From Hyalella azteca (Eukaryota; Arthropoda; Malacostraca; Amphipoda; Hyalellidae), in NCBI RefSeq assembly GCF_000764305.2, contig NW_025947733.1, positions 1-64,000 on the forward strand: 64,000 nt of DNA. Direction: 5' to 3'. Below, one piece after another: positions 56,001 to 64,000 of the stretch (position 1 is its first letter; every line of letters starts with the position of its first letter). Both the position numbers and the translations under genes were made by a program. Under the pieces are notes generated by a model. The model was not told the origin of the DNA. It saw nothing but the letters and a program-made list of their open reading frames with translations, and ran no database searches.

Positions 56001-59000
56001 TGAGTGTATATTTTAAATTTGTCTCTTTTTCTGCGGTTCGTTACCTGAATGCATATTGTTCCGGTTACCTGCCCTCTGGTAACTTGATGAACTATATGAC
56101 ATCAGCAATTTCTTACTTTACCTACATGGCAAGTGACCTTTAAATAACGTTATTTATACGTTATTTATACTAAATTAACTCGTAATAAGCATTATTCTAA
56201 CATCATTTGACTGGAGGTTAATTACTATGCTGTTATTTGCATTGTTCATTGTCTATCTTTGATTATTAATGATGAGTTAATTTGCATTATTATTATGTAT
56301 CTGTCTGATTATTAATGATGAGTTAATTTGCATTATTATTATGTATCTGTCTGATTATTAATGATGAGTTAATTTCGATTATTATTATGTATCTGCTTCA
56401 TTAATAATGATGAGTTGACACCTGAACCCTGTACGAGCAGGTACCTGCTGCAGCCCATCGCCATCGAGATCTTCTCGTCGGACGGCCGCAACTTCCTGCT
56501 CGCCTTCCCCAAGGCCAAGGAGCGCAACAAGGTCTATCAGAGGTCTGTTGATTACCTATGTTACCCTCTGTCAAGCAGTTACCTCCTGGCCTCAGTTACC
56601 CCTGCCTCTAAGTTACCCTCCGCTGTCTAGTTACTTCCTGTCCTCAGTTACCCTCCGCCATGCAGTTACCTCCTGTCCTCAGTTACCCTCCGCCATGCAG
56701 TTACCTCCTGTCCTCAGTTACCCTCCGCCATGCAGTTACCTCCTGTCCTCAGTTACCCTCCGCCATGCAGTTACCTCCTGTCCTCAGTTACCCTCCGCCA
56801 TGCAGTTACCTCCTGTCCTCAGTTACCCTCCGCCATGCAGTTACCTCCTGTCCTCAGTTACCCTCCGCCATGCAGTTACCTCCTGTCCTCAGTTACCCTC
56901 CGCCATGCAGTTACCTCCTGTCCTCAGTTACCCTCCGCCATGCAGTTACCTCCTGTCCTCAGTTACCCTCCGCCATGCAGTTACCTCCTGTCCTCAGTTA
57001 CCCTCCGCCATGCAGTTACCTCCTGTCCTCAGNGTATAGAATATCATAATATGATCATGTATCATCAATACATCAATGTATTCATGTATAATTCAATGCC
57101 CTCAATATCAATGTATTCATGTAGAATTCAATGCCCTCAATATGCCCATCACCACCATGACATTAATCAATGTATAATTCATATGCCCTCAATCTCTCGT
57201 CAATCATTCCTTAAATGATGCCGACAGATAATGACCATAAATATTCCATTATTTGATGCCTTCATAATGCCCTTAATCTGTTCTTCCTCTAATGCCCTAA
57301 ATCATCCCTCAATTTCTTCTTTACCTGCCTTCACTTGGCCTCTTATTTAGCGTTAATGTAGCCTTCCTTATTGATATGTGACCGTGTCTCAGTTATTCGC
57401 TCAATTTTGATTATCTTAGATTGAATTATTAGTTATGTACCATTTAAGACTTTGAATTGCTGGTCTCTATTTTTTCATTCGCCCAGAATGATTCACCGAA
57501 GTGATCATGCTGTTTTTTCACGTCTTCCTTCACACTCACTGAAATTATTGAGATTTCGTCCAAATGTGATGCAGTTTTGCCTTTACGTTTGTCATTCTTA
57601 CCAAGTTTGGTCCAGTAAAAATTCGTGTATCAGTGCTACACGCAGGAAGTGTGTCACTATTAGGACAATGTTACTAACGTATTTACGTGAGTGCAGCACG
57701 GACTTCACGTCACGGACCGTATGGCACGATTAGGACAATATTACTAACGTATTTACATGAGTGCAGCACGGACTTCACGTCACGGACCGTATGGCACGAT
57801 TAGGACAATATTACTAACGTATTTACATGAGTGCAGCACGGACTTCACGTCACGGACCGTATGGCACGATTAGGACAATATTACTAACGTATTTACATGA
57901 GTGCAGCACGGACTTCACGTCACGGACCGTATGGCACGATTAGGACAATATTACTAACGTATTTACATGAGTGCAGCACGGACTTCACGTCACGGACCGT
58001 ATGGCACGATTAGGACAATATTACTAACGTATTTACATGAGTGCAGCACGGACTTCACGTCACGGACCGTATGGCACGATTAGGACAATATTACTAACGT
58101 ATTTACATGAGTGCAGCACGGACTNACCTGTCTCTTATACACATCTAGATGTGTATAAGAGACAGGTATTATTCTTATTATTCCTTTATAAAGGGCTCTA
58201 TGAGTGCTTGACGATAACCCCCATCATGACAACGATGGGGATTATTAGTTACACGCTTTGTGTGTTATTAATGTTGTGTTACATACCTTGCATGTTACTT
58301 GTTACATGCTTCACATGTTACGGTACTTGTTACGTGCCACATGTTACTAAAGTTTTATAACGCGAATCATATCGTGCCCTTATTTAACGTGTTTAACACG
58401 AATATTTTTCCATGTGTCGCCCTATGCTGACATGTTACTTGTTACATGCCCCACATGTTACTAAAGTTTTATAACGCGAATCATATCCTGCCCTTTTTAA
58501 CGTGTTTAACACGAGTATTTTATTAATGTATCGCCGTATGGTGCAGGTGTTCAAGTTATATTTTATTAATTTCTTGCCGTATGCCGCAGGTGTTCAAGGC
58601 GTATTAATGTGTGGCCGTATGCCGCAGGTGTTCAAGGTGTCACTGAGCGTGTCGGGCAGCAGTTCGCGCGCCCCGGACCTGGAGAGCGTACGGCTGCAGG
58701 TGACCGAGACCGCCAACAAGCTGTGGCTCGTCTTCCTCGAGAACGAGAGGAAGCAGAACTACACTACACGCATGATGCCCTGGGACATGCCCACGCACTT
58801 CCACACTGTCACCAACGTCAGCAAGGTGAACCGCAGTTATTTCTTAATAAGAGCCCTTATGGCTGCTTGACGTAAGTAATATAAAAGGATGATTCGCATT
58901 ATTTGTAACATTGCTCTCCTGCAGAAGCTGCAGAAGGTGACGGGGGGCCTGAGTCGTCTGGCGTCGCGCACCAAAAGTCGTCGTGACGACAGCGTCGTCG

Positions 59001-62000
59001 CCCGCAAGCCCCTTGTCAACCTCAGCCCCGTCGAGGTCCTTCGTCAGACGAGCGTGCACGTCGCCCTCGTCAGGGAGCTCGTCGCCCTGCAGCACTCGCA
59101 GCAGATCCAGGTAAGGGGACCCCACCTACGCCCCTTGAGGGCCTCATGCGATGGGACCTCTTACAGGAGGACATATCGCGAGATGACCTCTCACAAGAGA
59201 ACTTCTCTCACGATAGGACCTCTCACAAGAGAACTTCTCTCACGAGAGGACGTCTCCCGAGAGGACGTCTCACGAGAGGACGTCTCACAAGAGAACTTCT
59301 CTCACGAGACCACCTCTCACAAGAGAACTTCTCTCACGAGAGGACGTCTCCCGAGAGGACGTCTCACGAGAGGACGTCTCACAAGAGAACTTCTCTCGAG
59401 AGAGGACGTCTCACAAGAGAACTTCTCTCGCGAGACCACCTCTCACAAGAGAACTCTCACGAGAGGACGTCTAACGAAAGGACGTCTCACGAGAGAACNG
59501 ACCTACCAAGATACTGGTTCATAATAGTGCCTGGATAATGTTTGTCATGTTTGTCCACAGAAACAAGAGGACCTACCAAGATACTGGTTCATAAAAGTGC
59601 CTGGATAATGTTTGTTATGTTTGCCCACAGAAACAAGAGGACCTATCAAGATACTGGTTCTTAATAGTGCCTGGATAATGTTTGTCCTGTTTGTCCGCAG
59701 AAACAAGAGGACCTATCAAGATACTGGTTTATAATAGTGCCTGGATAATATTTGTCATGTTTGTCCACAGAAACAAGAGGACCTATCAAGATACTGGTTC
59801 ATAATAGTGCCTGGATAATGTTTGTCATGTTTGTCCACAGAAACAAGGACCTATCAAGATACTGGTTCATAATAGTGCCTGGATAATGTTTGTCATGTTT
59901 GTCCACAGAAACAAGAGGACCTATCAAGATACTGGTTCATAATAGTGCCTGGATAATGTTTGTCATGTTTGTCCACAGAAACAAGAGGACTTATCAAGAT
60001 ACTGGTGGGGCGTGTGGGAGAAGGAGGAGCGTGAGCTGACCCGAGAGCGGGGGTTGTGGGGGCCACTATCCCCCAGCCACCTGGACAAGTGGATGTTGGA
60101 TGCCACCGAAGGTCCCTGTAGGATGAGGAAGAAGATGGTCGCTAACCCGCTCTTCTACCTCCACTACCCGCCCTACAAAGCCATCAGCGAGCTCGAACAA
60201 GGAGTAAGAATGGCATAGCTTTTGCCGTCATTGGTCTCCATTTTCATATCTTTGTTCGTTTCGTTCATGTTTTCAGTTCGTTCATACTTTCGTCTCGTTC
60301 ATATTTTAGTTTCGTTCTGAACATATAATGTAATGACTCGAAATTATTTTCTCTGATAAATTCTAGACAAACTTGTTTGGCTTCATCCCTGCAGAGGCTG
60401 AGCAAGTACAAGATGGCGAGCAGCTTCCACAGTGAGGAATACATGAGGAAGCGCCGCCCCTTAGGGCTGGCCTGCAGGGACCAGGAGACCGGCCCCCAGT
60501 CCCCCATGTCAGCCCCCAAGCCCGTCACCCTCGTCGAGTCATACGTCGGCAAGGACGTCACAGAGATGGGTGAGATCAACCTGCGACAAAGAAGGAGTCT
60601 TGAGTATTATGGCTCACAAAACCAATGATGATTTAGCTGGGTTACTCGTTTGATCTAGAAATGGCAGTCCAGTTACCCGTGGACATGTCTCTTTGTATAT
60701 CAAAAGTACTAGCGTTAATTATAAGAGCTTTATTCAACTATCACTGCTTCGTTGTTATTATCATGTCTCAATAAATGAATACGCACCTTGAAAGTGTTGT
60801 CGGATTGTGGAGGTGAATGTCAGCTTCATTTGTGAAGCCGTCAGCATACCAGTCAGCCGTCACGGCTTTCTTAGACCCTGACTAACAAGGAATCGAGCGA
60901 CCAATTCAGTGAAATGCTCGGCAGTTTTCAACCCCATTCACTTCCATCACCGGCGGCAAATCCTCATGCTTAACCCATCGTACGAGTACTTCAATTGCCC
61001 AGGACCTGCTTATTAACTTTGGGATAAATCAACCCCCAACACTTCTTAACACTCTTCTGCTCACACTTCTGCAGCTCTGTACTAACCCACACTAATCTGC
61101 ATCAGGCTTGCGCCATTGCACCATTTTAAGGCTTGCGTTTTTCTTACTTTGAATTAAGCGGACAATTGTTCCCCCAGACGTGTCGGGGCTGAAGGGCCGT
61201 AGGCCCCCCGTGTCGGGCGACTCTGGGGACGCGTCCATCCCCAACGAGGACGATGGCGACCCCAGCGAGCTGCTCGACTCGGGGATTGGTTTGTCCGAGC
61301 ACACGTCATCCCAGCAGCCCGATGATGTCTACACGCCTGATAACCAGTCCCTTATCAGGCTCCTCGAGCACGATGATAAGGTGATAACCAGTCCCTTATC
61401 AGGCTCCTCGAGCACGACGATAAGGTGATAACCAGTCCCTTATCAGGCTCCTCGAGCACGACGATAAGGTGATAACCAGTCTCTTATCAGGCTCCTCGAG
61501 CACGATGATAAGGTGATAACCAGTCCCTTATCAGGCTCTTCGAGCACGATGATAAGGTGATAACCAGTCTCTTATCAGGCTCCTCGAGCACGACGATAAG
61601 GTGATAACTAGTCTCTTATCAGGCTCCTCGAGCACGATGATAAGGTGATAACCATGTCATTTCCATCATCATATAAACCTAGGCTCCGTTCAAGTTTGTC
61701 TATTTTTAAAGATTATTCACTAAACAAGCTTATTCTCAATCAAGCTTGATCACTTATTCTAATTTGGTAACGGTAGGTTACCAAATAGCATGGTCCCAGG
61801 TATCTCGGTAACATCTCATTACCGTCTCAGGTACCTTATTAACATCTCATTACCGTCTCAGGTACCTTATTAACATCTCATTACCGTCCCAGGTACCTTA
61901 TTAACATCTCATTACCGTCTCAGGTACCTTAATAACATCTCATTACCGTCTCAGGTACCTTATTAACATCTCATTACCGTCTCCGGTACCTCATTAACAT

Positions 62001-63768
62001 CTCATTACCGTCCCAGGTGAGCCACATGTTCCGCTGTGCGCGCATCCAGGGGCTGGACACGACGGAGGCGCTGCTGCTGTTCGGGCGGGAGCACTTCTAC
62101 ATCGTGGACGGCTTCACGCTCCTCAAGTCTCGGGAGATCCGAGACATAGAGTCTCTGCCCCCTGGTGGGTTATTTTAGTGTGTTATTAGCTCCTATATTT
62201 CTTTGTTTACGTATAACATTGTCATGTTTCTTTGTTACATTGTCATGTTTCCTTAGACCCTTTATTTCTTACTGTCTGCCTATATAGGCGACGATGTGGT
62301 CTATCGACGACTATATACGTATAGTCGTCTGCTAAGTCTCTTTATTGCTTTGACTACACTCCGAGAAATTAGTGAGACTTTGTACAATTAACGATGCACT
62401 TTTTTGCCTCTAATAGTGGGTCATCCTGACTCACTTGAGCCCAGCTAAAGGGCGTATTAATGCTCGTGATGTGGGTAAAAAGTATGTCATTGTCACTTCT
62501 TGGACAATGTAACATTCAATTTCCTGATTATATGGATTGAGTTTATATAATCAGGAAATATGGATGTGAGTTTAAAAGTGGCTGCTTATATAGATTTCGA
62601 TCATAATATTTTCCTTGAAGCAACTAAGACTTGGTGCTGAGTATACGTCTTCTGAGGTGCTAAGGCTGAGTGTGCTGATGTTGTGTGAGGTGAGGTGTTA
62701 AACTGTTAATATGTATGGTGAGGTGCCAAGGCTAAGGACGAGTGTGCTAAGGCTGAGTGTGCTAAGGCTGAGTGTGCTAAGGCTGAGTGTGCTAAGGCTA
62801 AGTGTGCTGAGGCTTTACTGTTGATGTTGCAGGGAGCCACGAGCCCGTGATCCCCTCTGCAACAAGCGGGGGTTGGACCCCAGCAGGAGGGGCGCAAGAC
62901 CCCCACGCCTGCTACAAGCTCCACTACGACGACATCAGGGAGGCCCTCCAGCGCAGGTGCTGCGCCGCGTCCCGTGGATGCCACGCTCTGTGGCAGCTTT
63001 ATTCTGTATTCTTATCTCACTTCAATCTTATCCTTCATTATTCCCCGTATTTTTCACTGCATGCGTCTTCATTTTCCAGCATTTATCTTTCTTCGTCTTC
63101 CGCGCTGCTAGATACACACCCATGCACACATTCCGTGGCTTCACTTAAACATTTTGCACTATGAATGAAAAAATTATATTATAAACTTTATATTACGTGC
63201 AAAAACTTGAAACCCCTATCACGAGCTTAGCGAGAAATGAAATGAATATGGTATAAATCATAAGTCTTGAGTGTATATTGTATATATGTCTCTTTAGTGT
63301 ATATGCATATAGTTTTTGAGTGTATATTATAAATTTGTCTCTTTTTCTGGCGGTTCGTTACCTGAATGCATATTGTTCCGGTTACCTGCCCTCTGGTAAC
63401 TTAATGAACTATATGCCATGAGCAATTTCTTACTTTCCCAACAAGGCAAGTGACGTTTAAATAACGTTATTTAAACGTTGTTTATGCTAAATTAACTCGT
63501 AATAAGCATTATTCTAACATCATTTGACTGGAGGTTAATTACTATGCTGTTATTTGCATTGTTCATTGTGTATGTTTGATTATTAATGATGAGTTAAGTT
63601 GCATTATTATTATGTATCTGTTTTTATTATTAATAATGAGTTAGCACGTGAACCCTGTAAGTGCAGGTACCTGCTACAGCCCATCGCCATCGAGATCTTC
63701 TCGTCGGACGGCCGCAACTTCCTGCTCGCCTTCCCCAAGGCCAAGGAGCGCAACAAGGTCTATCAGAG
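53046..63768 (+). CDS. WDFY3: WDFY3 / blue cheese (Alfy), partial gene, assembly incomplete
   Basis: A large BEACH-WD40-FYVE scaffold for autophagic clearance of protein aggregates. Exons with matching phases: 53046-53248 (ends QAYYLLLALMLGQPV...), 53578-53726, 53878-54061 (LTCDVVTALALTLFP), 54546-54719 (ARRDVVALLERLVLDSLL). After a gap: 58628-58825, 58925-59110, 59979-60203 (ELTRERGLWGPLSPSHLDKW, EGPCRMRKKMV), 60395-60569, 61178-61380, 62017-62164 (MFRCARIQGLDTTEALLLFG, start of the PH-like domain), 62833-62956, 63667-63768 (YLLQPIAIEIFSSDGRN). The N-terminal third, several hundred residues between 54719 and 58628, and all BEACH, WD40 and FYVE exons are not in the window. The gene continues past the right edge. 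Family identity is by recognition of the PH-BEACH linker and is strong. Confidence 0.9.
53464..53577 (+). repeat. 57-bp direct duplication ending at a WDFY3 acceptor
   Basis: AATCTTTGAAGTATTTAAAA starts at 53464 and again at 53521. The second unit ends GCGTGCGCAG at the exon, whereas the first ends GCGTGGTGA and lacks the acceptor. Confidence 0.85.
53680..53810 (+). repeat. Duplicated exon end and donor site in WDFY3
   Basis: GCCTTCATCACCTTACTGGC...CCGGG|GTGAGT is repeated 56 bp later with CCGG|GTGAGT (53783). A further partial unit, CATCTCCCCGGG|GTTAGT, lies at 53809. This gives three potential donors: after 53726, 53782 and 53808. Confidence 0.85.
54017..54220 (+). repeat. 36-bp array at a WDFY3 donor, 4-5 copies
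   Basis: Each unit ends CCCCACTCTGACAAG|GTGCTC. Donor positions are after 54061, 54097, 54133 and 54169 (the last followed by adapter sequence) and again at 54219. The unit is 12 codons long with no stop, so any donor keeps the reading frame. Confidence 0.85.
54173..54189 (+). other. Residual Tn5/Nextera mosaic-end sequence
   Basis: ATGTGTATAAGAGACAG is 17 of the 19 bases of the Tn5 mosaic end used in Nextera libraries. It interrupts the 36-bp array and lies 14 bp before an n. It is sequencing-adapter carry-over. Confidence 0.93.
54221..54541 (+). repeat. Intron segment duplicated at 55300-55577, with 21-bp array
   Basis: CCCCATCAGTAGCTTCATCT, an array of ATTCAGCACATTATACGCCC-type units, then CCACGCTATTCAGTGTGTAG and TAATTCATTGATGTTGCC. 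The second copy has the same order but fewer units and stops just before the exon. Confidence 0.85.
54720..55150. other. WDFY3 intron sequence, no exon identified
   Basis: A duplicated segment (CCTGTCACTGAG(C/T)GCAGAAATTTGT at 54751 and 54833) is the only structure. The exons expected here from the WDFY3 family are absent. Confidence 0.5.
55150..55290 (+). repeat. 44-45-bp tandem repeat, three copies
   Basis: Units of CCCCCAGGCGCCCCCCGA(A/T) plus AGTGCGGC(T/C)CATGACTCAC, then TTTTCGCC. Intronic and GC-rich. Confidence 0.85.
55300..55577 (+). repeat. Second copy of 54221-54541 joined to a foreign sequence
   Basis: Follows copy 1, including the end of the 36-bp donor array (CCCACTCTGACAAGGTGCTC at about 55290). 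At TTGATGTTGCC it switches to CCGTATTTTTCACTGC, which is the start of the block also found at 63044. The expected exon is skipped. Confidence 0.8.
55622..55745 (+). repeat. Short CAGTGAGT-hairpin repeat with visible empty site
   Basis: Present here between two copies of TTTTCC(C)AGCATT, whereas the partner block at 63072-63085 reads TTTTCCAGCATTTATC with no insert. This defines a body of about 125 bp with a 12-bp flanking duplication. The central palindrome is CACTGCTGTGAG here (CACTGCAGTGAG elsewhere). Confidence 0.85.
56441..56542 (+). pseudogene. WDFY3: Displaced duplicate of the WDFY3 exon at 63667-63768
   Basis: Encodes the same 34 residues (YLLQPIAIEIFSSDGRNFLL...). One synonymous difference was noted (CTGCAG versus CTACAG). 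It has an intact acceptor and a changed donor (GTCTGT versus GTAGGT). In this gene order it lies about 7 kb before its proper place, upstream of exons that should precede it. It could be a haplotype copy mis-scaffolded here or a genuine duplication. Exon conservation with diverged introns is what alternative alleles would show. Confidence 0.85.
56625..57034 (+). repeat. 35-bp minisatellite, about 12 units
   Basis: AGTTACCTCCTGTCCTCAG and TTACCCTCCGCCATGC alternate in near-identical units up to an n at 57033. The homogeneity and the n suggest a collapsed longer array. A related, less regular array follows the partner exon at 63790-64000. Confidence 0.92.
57035..57657. other. AT-rich intron or intergenic sequence
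   Basis: Imperfect ATTCAATGCCCTCAATAT repeats at 57090-57190. No exon is identified. Confidence 0.5.
57658..58124 (+). repeat. 70-bp tandem repeat, about 6.7 units
   Basis: TAGGACAATATTACTAACGT, ATTTACATGAGTGCAGCACG and GACTTCACGTCACGGACCGT repeat at 70 bp with almost no divergence, ending at an n (58125) followed by adapter. Confidence 0.93.
58128..58165. other. Complete Nextera mate-pair junction adapter
   Basis: CTGTCTCTTATACACATCT followed by its reverse complement AGATGTGTATAAGAGACAG, the 38-bp circularisation junction of Nextera mate-pair libraries. One frame reads VSYTHLDVYKRQ, a translation often seen as contamination. The sequence on its two sides need not be adjacent in the genome. 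Confidence 0.98.
58166..58540. repeat. Intron sequence with a short direct duplication
   Basis: CATGTTACTAAAGTTTTATA with ACGCGAATCATATC occurs at about 58328 and 58455. No exon. Confidence 0.6.
58504..58636 (+). repeat. Triplicated acceptor of a WDFY3 exon
   Basis: GTATGGTGCAG|GTGTTCAAG, GTATGCCGCAG|GTGTTCAAG and GTATGCCGCAG|GTGTTCAAGGTG: acceptors end at 58546, 58589 and 58627 (spacing 43 and 38). Only the third continues into the exon. Confidence 0.85.
59170..59498 (+). repeat. Complex GAGAGGACGTCTC minisatellite in a WDFY3 intron
   Basis: Mixed 16-32-bp units built from ACGAGAGGACGTCTC and ACAAGAGAACTTCTCTC, up to an n at 59499. Many units contain short inverted GAGA/TCTC pairs. Confidence 0.88.
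59500..60005 (+). repeat. 70-bp array of a WDFY3 3' splice site, seven acceptors
   Basis: Each unit holds ATAGTGCCTGGATAATGTTT, GTCATGTTTGTCCACAG| and then the first 27 nt of the exon (AAACAAGAGGACCTATCAAG, ATACTGG). AGs end at 59560, 59630, 59700, 59770, 59840, 59908 and 59978. Only the last continues as exon. Decoy units reach a stop after the exon-like part, and one has lost 2 nt. Confidence 0.9.
60604..61177. other. WDFY3 intron, nothing further identified
   Basis: Unique sequence between the exons at 60395-60569 and 61178-61380. A second AATAAA-like motif (60770) is not interpreted. Confidence 0.5.
61337..61655 (+). repeat. 44-bp array of a WDFY3 5' splice site, seven donors
   Basis: Unit GTGATAACCAGTCCCTTATC, AGGCTCCTCGAGCACGAYGA, TAAG. 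GATAAG|GTGATA donors fall after 61380, 61424, 61468, 61512, 61556, 61600 and 61644. 44 is not a multiple of 3, so downstream donors would usually shift the frame. Confidence 0.9.
61791..62016 (+). repeat. 31-bp array of a WDFY3 3' splice site, about seven acceptors
   Basis: Units of GTACCTTATTAACATCTCAT, TACCGTCTCAG. AGs end at 61799, 61830, 61861, 61892, 61923, 61954 and 62016, and one unit (61985) has CCG instead of CAG. The exon begins GTGAGCCACATG at 62017. Confidence 0.9.
62165..62727. other. WDFY3 intron, nothing identified
   Basis: AT-rich. A small inverted pair at 62282-62335 (GACGATGTGG, TCGACGACTATATACGTATA). No exon. Confidence 0.5.
62728..62815 (+). repeat. 15-bp minisatellite before a WDFY3 acceptor
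   Basis: GCTAAGGCTGAGTGT repeats five to six times and is followed by TTGATGTTGCAG at the exon start (62833). Confidence 0.9.
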
Positions 63769-63789
63769 GTAGGTTAATTACCCACGTTA

Positions 63790-64000
63790 CCCTCCATCCT
63801 AAAGTTACCCTCCGCCAGTAGTTACCTCCTGTCCTCAGTTACCCCTGCCCTTAAGTTGTCCACCGCTACTCAGTTACCCCTGCCCCTAAGTTACCCTCAG
63901 CTACTCAGTTACCACTGTCCTTAAGTTACCCTCAGCTACTCAGTTACCCCTGCCCTTAAGTTACCCTCAGCTACTCAGTTACCCCTGCCCCTAAGTTACC
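63790..64000 (+). repeat. Irregular 35-bp-type minisatellite at the right edge
   Basis: AGTTACCCCTGCCC(C/T)TAAG and TTACCCTCAGCTACTC alternate. Related to the array at 56625-57034 that follows the duplicate exon. Runs off the window. Confidence 0.88.

Larger units (their letters stand above)
55577..56560 (+). repeat. Displaced duplicate of 63044-63785
   Basis: Colinear with 63044-63785: ACTGCATGCGTCT, TTAGATACACACCCATGCAC, GTTCCGGTTACCTGCCCTCT, GATTATTAATGATGAGTTAA and an exon. Differences are substitutions, extra copies of the GATTATTAATGATGAG unit (about 56258-56370), and one short mobile repeat (55622-55745). Confidence 0.9.

Noticed and set aside
56625..57034. Long open frames through the 35-bp array resembling a repetitive protein
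   Set aside because: All three forward frames stay open because the unit lacks stops. It is intronic, follows an exon donor and ends at an n. It is a minisatellite, not a coding repeat.
58037..58360. Protein-like frame containing VSYTHLDVYKRQ
   Set aside because: It is the translation of the Nextera junction adapter.
59170..59498. CRISPR-like appearance of regularly spaced repeats
   Set aside because: Units are contiguous without unique spacers, and this is an animal gene intron.

Overview
This is a window of animal nuclear DNA, most likely from an arthropod and perhaps a crustacean; the species call is an inference. The evidence is spliced genes with GT-AG introns, three conserved animal genes, and many interspersed transposon relics (CR1/jockey-like LINEs, a tRNA-derived SINE, a Ty1/copia-like LTR element, Tigger/pogo, hAT and several MITE families). 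Isolated single n bases (5097, 6547, 34371, 52434, 54203, 57033, 58125, 59499) look like closed scaffold gaps. Tn5/Nextera adapter sequence is left in the assembly at 54173-54189 and 58128-58165.

Layout. 1-18600 is mostly repeats: LINE fragments, minisatellites, SINE copies, a near-perfect palindrome and a cluster of TA-flanked elements. Candidate exons lie at 2028-2242 (+), 3025-3204 (+) and 3293-3513 (-). 18608-26631 (+) is a complete 13-exon gene for eIF2B epsilon (EIF2B5). 26881-30472 (-) is a complete 7-exon gene for cyclin-D1-binding protein 1 (CCNDBP1), tail to tail with it. 30600-53044 is a second repeat-rich stretch: a copia-like element with LTR, primer-binding site and gag-protease-integrase ORF, a solo LTR with target-site duplication, LINE ends, a SINE, a Tigger element inside another repeat, a 270-codon ORF of unknown function, a hAT fragment and a second copia fragment with LTR. 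53046-63768 (+) holds exons of a WDFY3/blue-cheese gene that runs off the right edge and is incompletely or wrongly assembled.

The three conserved genes have unrelated jobs: guanine-nucleotide exchange on eIF2 in translation initiation (EIF2B5), cell-cycle/HLH regulation (CCNDBP1), and selective autophagy scaffolding (WDFY3). Nothing suggests a functional cluster.

The most unusual signal is in WDFY3. At seven exon-intron boundaries the boundary itself, or the intron next to it, is tandemly duplicated, giving 2 to 8 copies of the 3' or 5' splice site. Neither neighbouring gene shows this. The same region carries a second, displaced copy of one WDFY3 exon with its flanking introns. One of those introns contains a short mobile repeat that is absent from the partner copy, giving an internal empty site.
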